Source: Clostridiales bacterium (GTDB taxonomy: Bacteria; Bacillota; Clostridia; Lachnospirales; Anaerotignaceae). Taken from it: a DNA stretch of 16,157 nucleotides. A program made the position numbers and the translations under genes. Positions 1-7,251 of the stretch are shown here, piece after piece. Numbering within the stretch: position 1 is the stretch's first letter; every line of letters starts with the position of its first letter. The stretch lies in contig JAJQDF010000190.1 in the NCBI GenBank assembly GCA_021202325.1, forward strand, positions 3,264 to 19,420, in the 5' to 3' direction. Under the pieces are notes generated by a model. That model was not told where the DNA came from. It made no database searches and worked only from the letters and a program-made list of their open reading frames with translations.

Positions 1-1
1 G

Positions 2-403
2 AGAATAGCAGTAACCTATGATAACGGACAGATTTTTCAGCACTTTGGACACACAGAGCAGTTCAAGATTTACGATGTGGAAAATAACGAAATAAAGAGC
101 TCACAGGTCGTTGACACCAACGGAAGCGGCCACGGAGCATTGGCAGGATTTTTAACAGCCAACGAAGTTGATACTCTTATATGCGGAGGTATCGGCGGAG
201 GCGCTCAGACAGCCCTTGCCGAGGCAGGAATTAAGCTTTGCGGCGGAGTAAGCGGAAATGCCGATGCGGCTGTAAAGTCACTTATTGGCGGAGAGCTTGA
301 CTTCAACCCCGATGTACACTGCGAACATCACGACCATGAATACGGCGGAGAAGCGCATACCTGCGGAGACCATGGCTGCGGACACGGAAGCTGCCGCCAC
401 TAA
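2..403 (+). CDS. NifX/NifB-type dinitrogenase iron-molybdenum cofactor-like protein (5' end just outside window)
   Basis: The reading frame is open from base 2 (R-I-A-V-T-Y-D-N-G) and gives 133 residues to the stop. The family usually begins M-K/R-I-A-V, and base 1 is a G, so the missing start is probably an ATG ending at base 1 (inference). Family marks are the N-terminal beta strand, the QHFGHTEQF segment, and the central ICGGIGGGAQTAL and GVSGNADAAV segments of the NifX/NafY/NifB-C ribonuclease-H-like fold. Members bind Fe-S or FeMo-type clusters. The last 30 residues hold eight His and four Cys, a likely metal-binding tail. A GTG at 77 could be taken for the start, but it would remove the conserved first strand. 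The Mrp/NBP35 gene follows after 21 bases. No other nif gene is visible, so a role in nitrogen fixation is not implied; Fe-S or metal-cluster handling together with the Mrp protein is the likelier job. Confidence 0.88.
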   Translation, partial: RIAVTYDNGQIFQHFGHTEQFKIYDVENNEIKSSQVVDTNGSGHGALAGFLTANEVDTLICGGIGGGAQTALAEAGIKLCGGVSGNADAAVKSLIGGELDFNPDVHCEHHDHEYGGEAHTCGDHGCGHGSCRH

Positions 404-424
404 AGAGTACGGAGGCTGATTGAT

Positions 425-1249
425 ATGAGCGAAAATTGTTCCCATGACTGCGAGCGTTGCGCCCAGAACTGCGGCGAGCGCACAAAGGAAAGTCTTTTGG
501 AAAAATTACATGAAGGAAGCAATGTCAAAAAGGTAATAGGCGTTGTCAGCGGCAAAGGCGGAGTCGGCAAAAGCCTTGTTACTTCCATGCTGGCGGCAAC
601 ATCCCAGAGAAAGGGCTTCAAAACCGCCGTACTGGATGCGGATATAACCGGCCCTTCTATCCCCAAGGTTTTCGGTGTCCATGAGCAGGTTGTAAGCGTA
701 AACGATGTTATTATGCCTGCGGTTACTGAAAACGGAATTTCTATTATGTCATTAAATCTGCTGACAGCCGACGAAACCGATCCCGTCATTTGGCGAGGCC
801 CCATTATTGCCGGAGCCGTTAAGCAGTTCTGGACAGATGTAAACTGGGGCGATATTGATTATATGTTCATAGATATGCCGCCGGGAACAGGCGATGTTCC
901 TCTGACGGTTTTCCAGTCCATCCCCGTGGACGGCATTGTTATTGTGGCCTCTCCCCAGGAGCTTGTCAGCATGATTGTTGAAAAGGCCGTAAAAATGGCC
1001 AATATGATGAACATTCCGGTACTGGCGCTGGTGGAAAACATGAGCTATGTTATCTGTCCTCACTGCGGCGAGGAATTGCACATATTCGGAGAAAGCCATA
1101 TCGAGAATATAGCAAAGAAATATGATATTCATTCCGTTGCAAAACTGCCCATAGATCCTGCACTGGCGGCGGCCTGTGACAATGGTAAGATAGAAAGCTT
1201 CGAAGGTGAATGGCTTAACAAGTTATTTGATGATATACAGAGCAGGTAA
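425..1249 (+). CDS. mrp: Mrp/NBP35 (ApbC-type) iron-sulfur cluster carrier ATPase
   Basis: A 274-residue cytosolic P-loop protein of the MinD/Mrp class. The deviant Walker A is GKGGVGKS at residues 43-50, the switch I-like segment is VLDADITGPSIP around 69-80, and the Walker B-like segment is IDMPPGTGD at 149-157. The family CxxC that bridges a 4Fe-4S cluster between two subunits is C211-P-H-C214. An extra N-terminal Cys cluster (C5, C9, C12, C16) is spaced as a ferredoxin-like site, as in NBP35 members. The start ATG has a GGAGG nine bases upstream. The protein is expected to hold and transfer Fe-S clusters to target apoproteins, using ATP. The adjacent NifX-like gene is a frequent partner in anaerobes and may be an accessory or acceptor. 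Family assignment is firm; the client proteins are unknown. Confidence 0.93.
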   Translation: MSENCSHDCERCAQNCGERTKESLLEKLHEGSNVKKVIGVVSGKGGVGKSLVTSMLAATSQRKGFKTAVLDADITGPSIPKVFGVHEQVVSVNDVIMPAVTENGISIMSLNLLTADETDPVIWRGPIIAGAVKQFWTDVNWGDIDYMFIDMPPGTGDVPLTVFQSIPVDGIVIVASPQELVSMIVEKAVKMANMMNIPVLALVENMSYVICPHCGEELHIFGESHIENIAKKYDIHSVAKLPIDPALAAACDNGKIESFEGEWLNKLFDDIQSR

Positions 1250-1279
1250 TGCTCCTAAAAGCAGATTGGAGTGAAAGAC

Positions 1280-2494
1280 ATGTATAATTTTGATGAGATA
1301 ATAGACAGAAGAAATACAAACGCACTGAACACCGACGGTTTCAGAGGCTATATATTCCACGCCGGCCCGGAGAAGGTTTTCCCCTACAAGGATGAGGAAT
1401 TTGTCCGCATGTGGGTTGCAGACATGGAGTTTGGAGTTGCGCCGGAGATTGTTGAGGAAATACACAACCGTGTTGACAAAAGAATATTCGGCTACACCGG
1501 TGTATATGACGACGGATATTATCAGTCATTCCGCAAATGGTGCATAGACCACTATGACTGGGAGCCCAAGAAAGAAGAGCTCTGCTACAGCACAGGAATC
1601 ATTCCTGCCCTCTATCAGCTTGTAGAAATACTCTGCACCCCCGATGAAAAAGTGCTGTTCAACTCACCGGCCTACGGATATTTTCTCCATGCGGCGGAAT
1701 ATTCAAATATTGATGTGCTGACCTCTCCCCTTAAGAAGGACGAAAACGGCGAATTTTTTATTGATTATGAGGACTTCGAGAAAAAATGCGCCGACACAAA
1801 ATGCAAGATTGTTATTTGGTGCAGCCCTCACAACCCCACAGGCAGAGTTTGGAAAGAGCACGAGCTTAAGCGCGTTGCCGAGATAGTCAAAAAATACAAT
1901 CTGTGGATTATTTCCGATGAAATTCACTGCGACCTGCTCAGAAAAGGACAGAAGCATATACCCATGGCAAAGGTCATGACCGATTATCCCAAGCTTATCA
2001 CCTGCATGGCTACGAGCAAGACATTCAACATTGCAGGACTGGCCTTCTCTAACATAATTATAAGAGATGAGCCCACAAGGGAGCTTTTCAAGAGCAGAGA
2101 CAAGCTTTTCGGCATGGTTAATCCCCTCTCATTGACAGCTGCAAAGGCCGCCTATGACAAGGGAGGCGCCTGGCACGAGGAACTGAAGAAATATCTGGAC
2201 GGCAACTTCACCTTTGTAAAGGATTTCCTTGCAAAAAATATCCCCGATGCTGTTATGAACATACCTCAGGCCACATATCTTGCTTGGATAGACTTAGGTA
2301 ATGTTCTGCCGGATGTTGACGACCTGGCAGACTTCTTTGCCAACAATGCCGGAGTACTTCTCGAAGCCGGAGATGCCCAGTTTGTAGGCAATGCCAAGGG
2401 CTATATCAGACTGAATTTGGCTATGCCCCGCTCGATAATTGAAACCGGCCTGAAACGCATGGCCAAGGCCATAGATAAACATATAAACAAATAA
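1280..2494 (+). CDS. MalY/PatB-family PLP-dependent aminotransferase, probable cystathionine beta-lyase
   Basis: A fold-type I PLP enzyme of 404 residues. The ATG at 1280 is preferred over the in-frame GTG at 1271: GGAG at 1268-1271 lies eight bases before the ATG but overlaps the GTG. Visible marks are the MalY/PatB N-terminal motif M-W-V-A-D-M-E-F (residues 44-51), SPHNPTG with Asn185, Asp213 in ISDEIH, which contacts the PLP pyridine nitrogen, the Schiff-base Lys247 in ATSKTFNIAG, and Arg377 in YIRLN for the substrate carboxylate. Family members cleave the C-S bond of cystathionine or cysteine to give pyruvate, ammonia and a thiol or sulfide. It follows mrp by 30 bases on the same strand, so co-transcription is likely. 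Release of sulfide near Fe-S assembly genes is suggestive, but plain methionine synthesis is equally possible. A hairpin terminator follows the stop. Confidence 0.9.
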   Translation: MYNFDEIIDRRNTNALNTDGFRGYIFHAGPEKVFPYKDEEFVRMWVADMEFGVAPEIVEEIHNRVDKRIFGYTGVYDDGYYQSFRKWCIDHYDWEPKKEELCYSTGIIPALYQLVEILCTPDEKVLFNSPAYGYFLHAAEYSNIDVLTSPLKKDENGEFFIDYEDFEKKCADTKCKIVIWCSPHNPTGRVWKEHELKRVAEIVKKYNLWIISDEIHCDLLRKGQKHIPMAKVMTDYPKLITCMATSKTFNIAGLAFSNIIIRDEPTRELFKSRDKLFGMVNPLSLTAAKAAYDKGGAWHEELKKYLDGNFTFVKDFLAKNIPDAVMNIPQATYLAWIDLGNVLPDVDDLADFFANNAGVLLEAGDAQFVGNAKGYIRLNLAMPRSIIETGLKRMAKAIDKHINK

Positions 2495-2512
2495 ATCTAA
2501 ATTCCTTTAAAA

Positions 2513-2550
2513 ATGCCTGCCGCAAAATCAATTACGACAGGCATATCTTT
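2513..2550. terminator. Intrinsic terminator between convergent malY-like and tannase-like genes
   Basis: The arms ATGCCTG (2513-2519) and CAGGCAT (2538-2544) are exact inverse complements separated by 18 bases. A T-rich stretch (ATCTTTTATTT) follows on the plus strand, and an A-rich stretch precedes it, giving a U-rich tail on the minus transcript as well. It lies between the two stop codons, so it probably ends both convergent transcripts. Confidence 0.7.
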
Positions 2551-2556
2551 TATTTA

Positions 2557-4989
2557 TTAATTAGCTGAACTGCTGTTGAATAATTCGGCCAAAGTATCTG
2601 AATGCTCCTGGAATATCTCTAACAGATAGCTGTTCCAATGGCGTGCATCCTGTGTACTGCTTCCGAATACATAGTCCTCCTGGCCATAGTCTATTACATC
2701 AAATCCGGGGATAGCCTTGCTGGCTCCTGCTGTTCTGTATGCCACTGCATCGGCTAATGTGAAGCTTATGTTTGTAATATCGCTGCTGTCAACCCATGAG
2801 CTCAAATCCGTTCCGGTAGCCTCGGTGGCTGTGCCGTTTGCGGTCTGTGCTTCTGCGGCAGGGGTTTCTATTTCGTCTCCGCCGGCATGCTTAGCATACA
2901 TCTGGTCAACATACAGTGAGAATGACTCGCTCAGAACTTCCGAAGGAACATGTCCGCCGTCCCACTGCCATTCAATGTTGGCGTCTACACCTGCATTGAG
3001 CATGGCAATCTGCAGATTAAGCGATGAGAACATGGACATATCGCCCTCTGCGGCTCCCATAAGTATGCGTACCCATGTGGGATCGTCTGTTCCGTCTGCT
3101 CCGATATAATTGAGGGGATCGTAAAGGTCTACGATGTTGTTTCCGTACTGGTCACCGGCCTCAATCTCGGCTATATCGCTTTCGTAAGCGGCAAGCATTT
3201 CATCGAATGTTGCATAGTTCTTGGAATCCGTACTGCTTCCTGCAGCCTGGGTTGTTCCGGCATCGGGTGTGCCTACATCCATTGTGTCGCCGGCGCTGTT
3301 TTCAGCAACTGCAGCATTGTCGAAGCTGCGGTCGTTTCCGCCAATTTCTCCGTCCGGTGCGCCGCCCATATCATTAGGCATATCTCCATCGGGTGTGGCG
3401 CCAGTTGTGGCGCTAGCTAAGCCGCCCATTTCTCCGGGCATATCTCCATCAGGGGCTCCATCCGGGGCTTCTCCCATGTCAGCAGGCATTTCACCGCTGG
3501 CTTCTCCGCCGATATCTGAAGGCATGTCGCCGTCCATTTCTCTGTCCATACCGCCGTTCATTCCTCCGCGGCCTTCTCCGTCAGCGTTATCGCGGCCGCC
3601 CATCATGCCGCCGCCCATAGCGCCGTCCATCATACCGCCCATCATAGCTCCGCCCATTCCGCCTGAGCTTCCTTTGGCGTAGCGGCCTTCAATGAATGCT
3701 TCTGCCTTATCGGCTGTTGTCATGGCCGCAACCTCATCATCGCTGAGAGCGTTGCCGTCTTCATCGAACCATGTCCAGCCCTCCGCATAGTCGAGGTTAT
3801 CCAGATACCACTGGAGATTTGACTGGAACTCGGCAAGATAGAGGTCAAGATATGTGCCGCCGTAGCCGTTTGTATCGGCATATTTATCCATATCGTATTC
3901 TATTGTTAATTCAATTGTGTCGTCCTGGTCGCCGTCACCGTTTAAGTCAAAACCAACGTCGGCTTCGTTTACGCTGAGGTTCTGTTCGTTTATATACTCC
4001 ATGTATTCCTCTGAAAGGTACTCAGCCAGCTGTGCCTGGAAATCTGAGCCGAATTCATAGGTTGTATCCATGTAGTACTCAAAGGCCATGGCCATATCGG
4101 CTTCCTTAAGGGAAGTAATTGCACTGTAGGCTATGCATCCCCAAACGCCGTCGGAAAGGTCATAGTCTGTGCCGTCTATTGTAACGGTTGTGATATATGT
4201 TCCGTCATCGGCTGCATATACGCCGACAGCGCCTACCGCCGCTTCATATGCGTAGAAATCGGAATTGTTGGATGTTGCGGCCAGCATTGTGGCATGGGCT
4301 CCGCCGCCCGAACCGCCGGTAGAAACAAAGTAGTCTACGCTTCCGGGAAGGTTTCCGAGAAGTATGTTGTACTTAACAAAGCGGACAGCGTTTTTCTGAT
4401 CGACAAGGCATGAAGGCGCATCGCCGGTATATACTGTGTCGCCGTTTTCATCAGTCACTGTGTCCTGTTTGCCTCTGTTGCCGCAGGATACGTTGATATA
4501 TCCCTCGGAGGCATAGGTTGTGGCGGCCAACGTGTTTGTGCTTGAGCTGTAGCCTGCCGCACCTGTGTTGATAATTACGGGAGCAGTGGCCGCTGTATAT
4601 GTCTGACCGTTGGTGCTTACTATTTCAGCATCGTAGTCAATAACCAATGAGCCGTTTATGGCATCTGCCGCATCGGCTGATGTGACATCGGCTGTGCCGT
4701 CGCCGTCGGTATCAATACCGGTTATATATGCGCCCGGAACGCATACAGATACGCCCTGCTGATCCGGAATTTCCGGGTTTGTTACGGCAGATACTATTGA
4801 AAGCACCCACGCATCGGCAGTTTCGGAATATGTCCATTCCTGTTCTTCGTTGTTGGCAAGGTTAAGCTCTTCCTCAATAGCATAGTCTTCCTCGCTCTTT
4901 TCGGCGGCCTCTGCTGTTGTACTGCTGCCGCAGGCGGCAAGGGACAGTGTCATAGAGAGCACAACAATCGCCGATAATAATTTTTTCAT
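2557..4989 (-). CDS. Tannase-like (subtype B) alpha/beta-hydrolase lipoprotein with Gly/Met/Asp-rich insert
   Basis: An 810-residue secreted lipoprotein. The ATG at 4989 is chosen over 4998 because AGGAG (5003-4999) abuts the latter but lies nine bases from the former. Residues 1-20 form a signal peptide ending in the lipobox L-A-A-C20. Subtype B tannase-like segments follow: the GNRGKQDT region near 170, the nucleophile motif G-G-S227-G-G-G-A-H, then GAAEGDMSMF with Asp650 and DGGHVPSE with His680. The Asp-His spacing of 30 is close to that in characterised bacterial tannases. Two Asp-rich calcium-loop-like stretches occur (DTDGDG from 93, DLNGDGDQDD from 348). Residues about 440-590 are a low-complexity Gly/Met/Asp/Pro stretch with repeats of the type GDMPxDMGG, inserted between nucleophile and Asp. 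The family hydrolyses galloyl and related phenolic esters, but a peptide or other ester is possible here. It stands alone between two terminators. Confidence 0.8.
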   Translation of the reverse strand: MKKLLSAIVVLSMTLSLAACGSSTTAEAAEKSEEDYAIEEELNLANNEEQEWTYSETADAWVLSIVSAVTNPEIPDQQGVSVCVPGAYITGIDTDGDGTADVTSADAADAINGSLVIDYDAEIVSTNGQTYTAATAPVIINTGAAGYSSSTNTLAATTYASEGYINVSCGNRGKQDTVTDENGDTVYTGDAPSCLVDQKNAVRFVKYNILLGNLPGSVDYFVSTGGSGGGAHATMLAATSNNSDFYAYEAAVGAVGVYAADDGTYITTVTIDGTDYDLSDGVWGCIAYSAITSLKEADMAMAFEYYMDTTYEFGSDFQAQLAEYLSEEYMEYINEQNLSVNEADVGFDLNGDGDQDDTIELTIEYDMDKYADTNGYGGTYLDLYLAEFQSNLQWYLDNLDYAEGWTWFDEDGNALSDDEVAAMTTADKAEAFIEGRYAKGSSGGMGGAMMGGMMDGAMGGGMMGGRDNADGEGRGGMNGGMDREMDGDMPSDIGGEASGEMPADMGEAPDGAPDGDMPGEMGGLASATTGATPDGDMPNDMGGAPDGEIGGNDRSFDNAAVAENSAGDTMDVGTPDAGTTQAAGSSTDSKNYATFDEMLAAYESDIAEIEAGDQYGNNIVDLYDPLNYIGADGTDDPTWVRILMGAAEGDMSMFSSLNLQIAMLNAGVDANIEWQWDGGHVPSEVLSESFSLYVDQMYAKHAGGDEIETPAAEAQTANGTATEATGTDLSSWVDSSDITNISFTLADAVAYRTAGASKAIPGFDVIDYGQEDYVFGSSTQDARHWNSYLLEIFQEHSDTLAELFNSSSAN
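3222..3672 (-). repeat. In-frame Gly/Met/Asp-rich low-complexity repeats inside the tannase-like gene
   Basis: About 150 codons encode first a Gly-Met run (GGMGGAMMGGMMDGAMGG) and then imperfect units of the form DGDMP-x-(D/E)-MGG separated by short Ala/Ser/Thr/Pro stretches. The DNA shows matching imperfect direct repeats such as the recurring GGCATATCTCCATC (plus strand). The stretch has no predicted fold, lies between the catalytic Ser and Asp, and is the kind of sequence that changes length by slippage. Confidence 0.75.
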
Positions 4990-5131
4990 TGTATTCATCT
5001 CCTAAAATTATTTTTAAACCTCATTGCTATGCAAAGTATACTTAGCTTACCTTAAATTTACTTAAAAATAAAATAAAAAATTTTCCAATTCCTCTTATTT
5101 TTTGTATCGGCTAAATAATTTTATCAGAAAA

Positions 5132-5149
5132 AGGCGGGAAACCCCGCCT
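5132..5149 (-). terminator. Intrinsic terminator of the small DUF6472-like gene
   Basis: Perfect 7-bp stem AGGCGGG/CCCGCCT with a 4-base loop, read on the minus strand and followed by a T run (TTTTTCTG). The stem begins at the last base of the DUF6472-like stop codon and separates this transcript from the tannase-like gene downstream. Confidence 0.85.
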
Positions 5150-5334
5150 CAAATCTGCTTATTTACATATCTGTATTCGTTTCTGTATCTGAAATAGTGA
5201 CAGTCTCCCTTGCTGCCTGTCACAAAATCATACATTTCGTCCTCGTCCAGCTCCATGTCGCAGTAGTAATAGTCATACTCATCATCATAGAGATAGTATT
5301 CGCACATTTCACAGCACGATTTTATATCCTTCAT
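5149..5334 (-). CDS. Small Cys-, Tyr- and Asp-rich protein resembling DUF6472
   Basis: A 61-residue cytosolic protein with C7, C8, C11, C25 and C45, and a very acidic, tyrosine-rich centre (YDDEYDYYYCDMELDEDEM). This matches my recollection of the DUF6472 family found in Clostridia: an N-terminal CxxC-like pair, a YYC-x3-LDEDE core and a C-terminal C-x-YF followed by a basic tail. The Cys arrangement suggests a small zinc- or metal-binding fold, but no function is known. An AGGG lies seven bases before the ATG. It starts 24 bases after the second AraC regulator and ends in its own terminator, so it is probably the last gene of the AraC transcript. Confidence 0.7.
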   Translation of the reverse strand: MKDIKSCCEMCEYYLYDDEYDYYYCDMELDEDEMYDFVTGSKGDCHYFRYRNEYRYVNKQI

Positions 5335-5358
5335 GTTATCGCCCTATTCTAACCGTTA

Positions 5359-6222
5359 TTAAAATAATTGTTTCCGATATATGCTTCGTTTAATCGTTCC
5401 TCTTCGGCTTATGGCGTCAGGTACTCCCAAGTCCTTTTTCGGCAGGCTCCTCATTCTGAATTCAGATGGTGAGTAGCCGGTCATTTTCCTAAAGGCTTTG
5501 CTGAATTCGCTCGGATGTACAAATCCCAGCTTTTCCGCGAAATTCTCCATATATACATAGTCGGAATACATCAGTTCAAAGCTGTTAAAAGCCCTGTATT
5601 CGTTGAGATATTCAACCGGCTTCGAGTCAAAAACCTCCCTGAATATAGAACAGCACTCCGGCATTTCAATCCCGGCATACTCAATAACATTCTGAACCTT
5701 AATGGGCTTGTCATAGTTTTGGAATATATATGTAAGCATTGTTTTCATCTTATCATGCTTATCCATGCTTTCGGCCTGCTCTGTGACGGCATTGCCGCAA
5801 TTTGAAATAATGATTTTGCACAGCTTGTCAATTTTGCCGCAAATGACATCCTCCGTCAAGGCGGAAAATGTTTTTTCCAGCTCGGACATTATTTCCAATG
5901 CCTCGCACTGCCATTTTTCATCTCTGCGTATTTCTGAAACAGAAAATTTTATGCTGTCCTCATAGGGAAAGCAGAAGCTTACATATTCGCCGTCATTGGA
6001 AAGATCAACCACTGAATGTATAAGGCCGCCGTTTATGAATATTGCTTCGCCGGTGTTCAAATCATATCTCTTGGAATTTACCTGCACCTCGGCATTGCCC
6101 TTTGTCACAATGGTGAACTGAAGCTCGTCATGCCAATGGTAGTTTCTTATCCATTTTAGCGACGGAAAATATTTATTGAAGTTTGCTCTGTACATTTCAA
6201 CTTGAAAGTTAGTTTTATCCAT
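5359..6222 (-). CDS. AraC-family transcriptional regulator with N-terminal cupin domain (second of tandem pair)
   Basis: A 287-residue regulator. The open frame reaches 6342, but ATG 6222 is chosen: AAGGG (6235-6231) lies eight bases upstream, and the longer version would run well into the preceding gene. Residues about 20-100 form a cupin-like effector domain (NYHWHDELQFTIVTKGNAEV, then GEAIFINGGLIHSV), typical of sugar- or small-molecule-sensing AraC proteins. The C-terminal part has two helix-turn-helix motifs and ends in the family signature GFVHPSEFSKAFRKMTGYSPSEFR. A tail of about 30 basic residues follows. It overlaps the upstream AraC gene by eight bases, which suggests translational coupling, and the two proteins are clear paralogues. 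The ligand is unknown. Likely targets are the neighbouring MATE gene, the tannase-like gene or both (inference). Confidence 0.88.
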   Translation of the reverse strand: MDKTNFQVEMYRANFNKYFPSLKWIRNYHWHDELQFTIVTKGNAEVQVNSKRYDLNTGEAIFINGGLIHSVVDLSNDGEYVSFCFPYEDSIKFSVSEIRRDEKWQCEALEIMSELEKTFSALTEDVICGKIDKLCKIIISNCGNAVTEQAESMDKHDKMKTMLTYIFQNYDKPIKVQNVIEYAGIEMPECCSIFREVFDSKPVEYLNEYRAFNSFELMYSDYVYMENFAEKLGFVHPSEFSKAFRKMTGYSPSEFRMRSLPKKDLGVPDAISRRGTIKRSIYRKQLF

Positions 6223-7054
6223 TTTCATCACCCTTGGTCCCTTTTTGTCTAAACTGTTTCGGCGTGCATCCCATTGTCTGTTTAAATGCGGCAGTGAAAT
6301 TGCTCTGGCTTGAAAATCCCACCTTACTGGCCACCTCCGCAATGGGCATGTCGGAATACAGCAGTTCTATACTCTTATTTATTCTGTACTCCTTAAGGAA
6401 GGAATACGGAGAAGTATGGAGAAGCTCCCTAAATATGCGGCTTCCCTCCGCCTTGCTCACGCTTGCATAATATGTTATGTTGTTCAGGCTGATATCCTGA
6501 TCATAATTAAGATATATGAATTTCAGCATTTCCTGTAATCTCAGCTGGCTGTGGAGTGTTTTGGAAGGCTGTACCTCGCTGTCCTTATCGTAATTATCCA
6601 CAATATAATACCACAGCTCGGCAAGCTTAATTGCCACATAATATTCCTTGCCCTTGGGAGTATCGGAAAATATTTTTTCCAATTCCTTTAGTATTTCCAA
6701 GGCTTTGCACTGCCATTCACCGGTTGGCCGAATTTCCACCATGGGCATTCTGCCGTAGGCCGTATAGGGCAGTACGTAGTTCTGCTCCATAAGGCTCCCC
6801 TGGAAAAATGAAAGCACCTTATATGGAAAGTTGAAGCTTACATACTCGCCATCCTCGGACAAGTCCGCCACCGAATGCATTGTACTGCTGTTTATGAACA
6901 CCGCCTCGCCGGCATTGAAATCATACTTATCCGAATTGACCTGTATAACGGCACTGCCCTTTGTTACCAATGTAAGCTGCAGGTCTGTGTGCCAATGCAG
7001 GTCGTCAATCCATCTGCCCTTCGGATTCATCCCTGCCCTATTTGCTTTGAACAT
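6215..7054 (-). CDS. AraC-family transcriptional regulator with cupin domain (first of tandem pair; 5' end disrupted)
   Basis: From ATG 7054 the protein has 279 residues. It holds an N-terminal cupin-like domain (HWHTDLQLTLVTKGSAVIQVNS, GEAVFINSSTMHSV) and a C-terminal AraC double helix-turn-helix ending GFSSQSNFTAAFKQTMGCTPKQFR. Similarity to the second AraC protein extends upstream of this ATG (EDSKFPIEMFKAN against DKTNFQVEMYRAN), so the natural start should lie about 20 codons earlier. That frame is interrupted by TAG at 7102-7100, and ATG 7054 has no convincing ribosome binding site. The DNA-binding domain is intact. The gene may be translated by reinitiation, may be non-functional, or the break may be a sequencing error. 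It is divergent from the MATE gene, a usual position for its regulator. Confidence 0.8.
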   Translation of the reverse strand: MFKANRAGMNPKGRWIDDLHWHTDLQLTLVTKGSAVIQVNSDKYDFNAGEAVFINSSTMHSVADLSEDGEYVSFNFPYKVLSFFQGSLMEQNYVLPYTAYGRMPMVEIRPTGEWQCKALEILKELEKIFSDTPKGKEYYVAIKLAELWYYIVDNYDKDSEVQPSKTLHSQLRLQEMLKFIYLNYDQDISLNNITYYASVSKAEGSRIFRELLHTSPYSFLKEYRINKSIELLYSDMPIAEVASKVGFSSQSNFTAAFKQTMGCTPKQFRQKGTKGDENG

Positions 7055-7120
7055 CTCAATGGGGAATTTGCTGTCTTCAAATATATTTAATTCAAAAAAC
7101 TAATCATACTCCAATGTCAT
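7055..7120 (-). other. Interrupted 5' coding extension of the first AraC gene
   Basis: On the minus strand, GAGGTG (7126-7121) is followed by ATG at 7120 and TTG at 7114, both in the frame of the AraC protein. The frame reads M-T-L-E-Y-D, then TAG at 7102-7100, then FFELNIFEDSKFPIE into Met 7054. TTG 7114 sits six bases after the GAGGTG, matching the ATG position in the paralogue. Another ATG at 7107 would join the AraC frame if the T6 run (7099-7094) had one more T. So either a point mutation to amber or a one-base homopolymer loss explains the break. Confidence 0.6.
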
Positions 7121-7152
7121 CACCTCATATGCAAGCCTGAGAAGCCATAAAA

Positions 7153-7180
7153 AATTTAAGATTTTGATAATTTCTGACAA
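7153..7180 (-). promoter_or_regulatory. Candidate promoter for the AraC pair and DUF6472-like gene
   Basis: TTGTCA at 7180-7175 and TAAATT at 7158-7153 are separated by 16 bases on the minus strand. The predicted start near 7146 leaves a leader of about 25 bases to the first translation signals. The match is moderate and the region is AT-rich, so chance matches are possible. Confidence 0.4.
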
Positions 7181-7217
7181 CATTATTATAACATCTCATT
7201 TCCTTAAGTGCTATAAT
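7164..7217 (+). promoter_or_regulatory. Candidate promoters for the MATE gene
   Basis: Two options are visible. TTGATA (7164-7169) and TATAAC (7187-7192) are spaced by 17 bases. An extended -10, TGC-TATAAT (7209-7217), lies closer to the gene and needs no good -35. Both overlap the divergent AraC promoter region, so an AraC protein bound here could control both directions (inference). Confidence 0.5.
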
Positions 7218-7251
7218 TTCTCAAGAAGTTTATTAAAAAGGAGTCAAAAAA

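Noticed and set aside
3221..3682. 153-codon plus-strand open frame opposite the tannase-like gene
   Set aside because: It is the antisense shadow of the Gly/Met/Asp repeats, lacks a binding site and has Pro/Ser low-complexity content only.
5034..5043. Palindrome AAGTATACTT upstream of the tannase-like gene as an operator
   Set aside because: Only 10 bases in a very AT-rich leader, with no good promoter to anchor it; chance is likely.
6223..6342. Longer start of the second AraC protein at 6342
   Set aside because: It would overlap the first AraC gene by over 120 bases; ATG 6222 has a well-placed AAGGG and matches family length.
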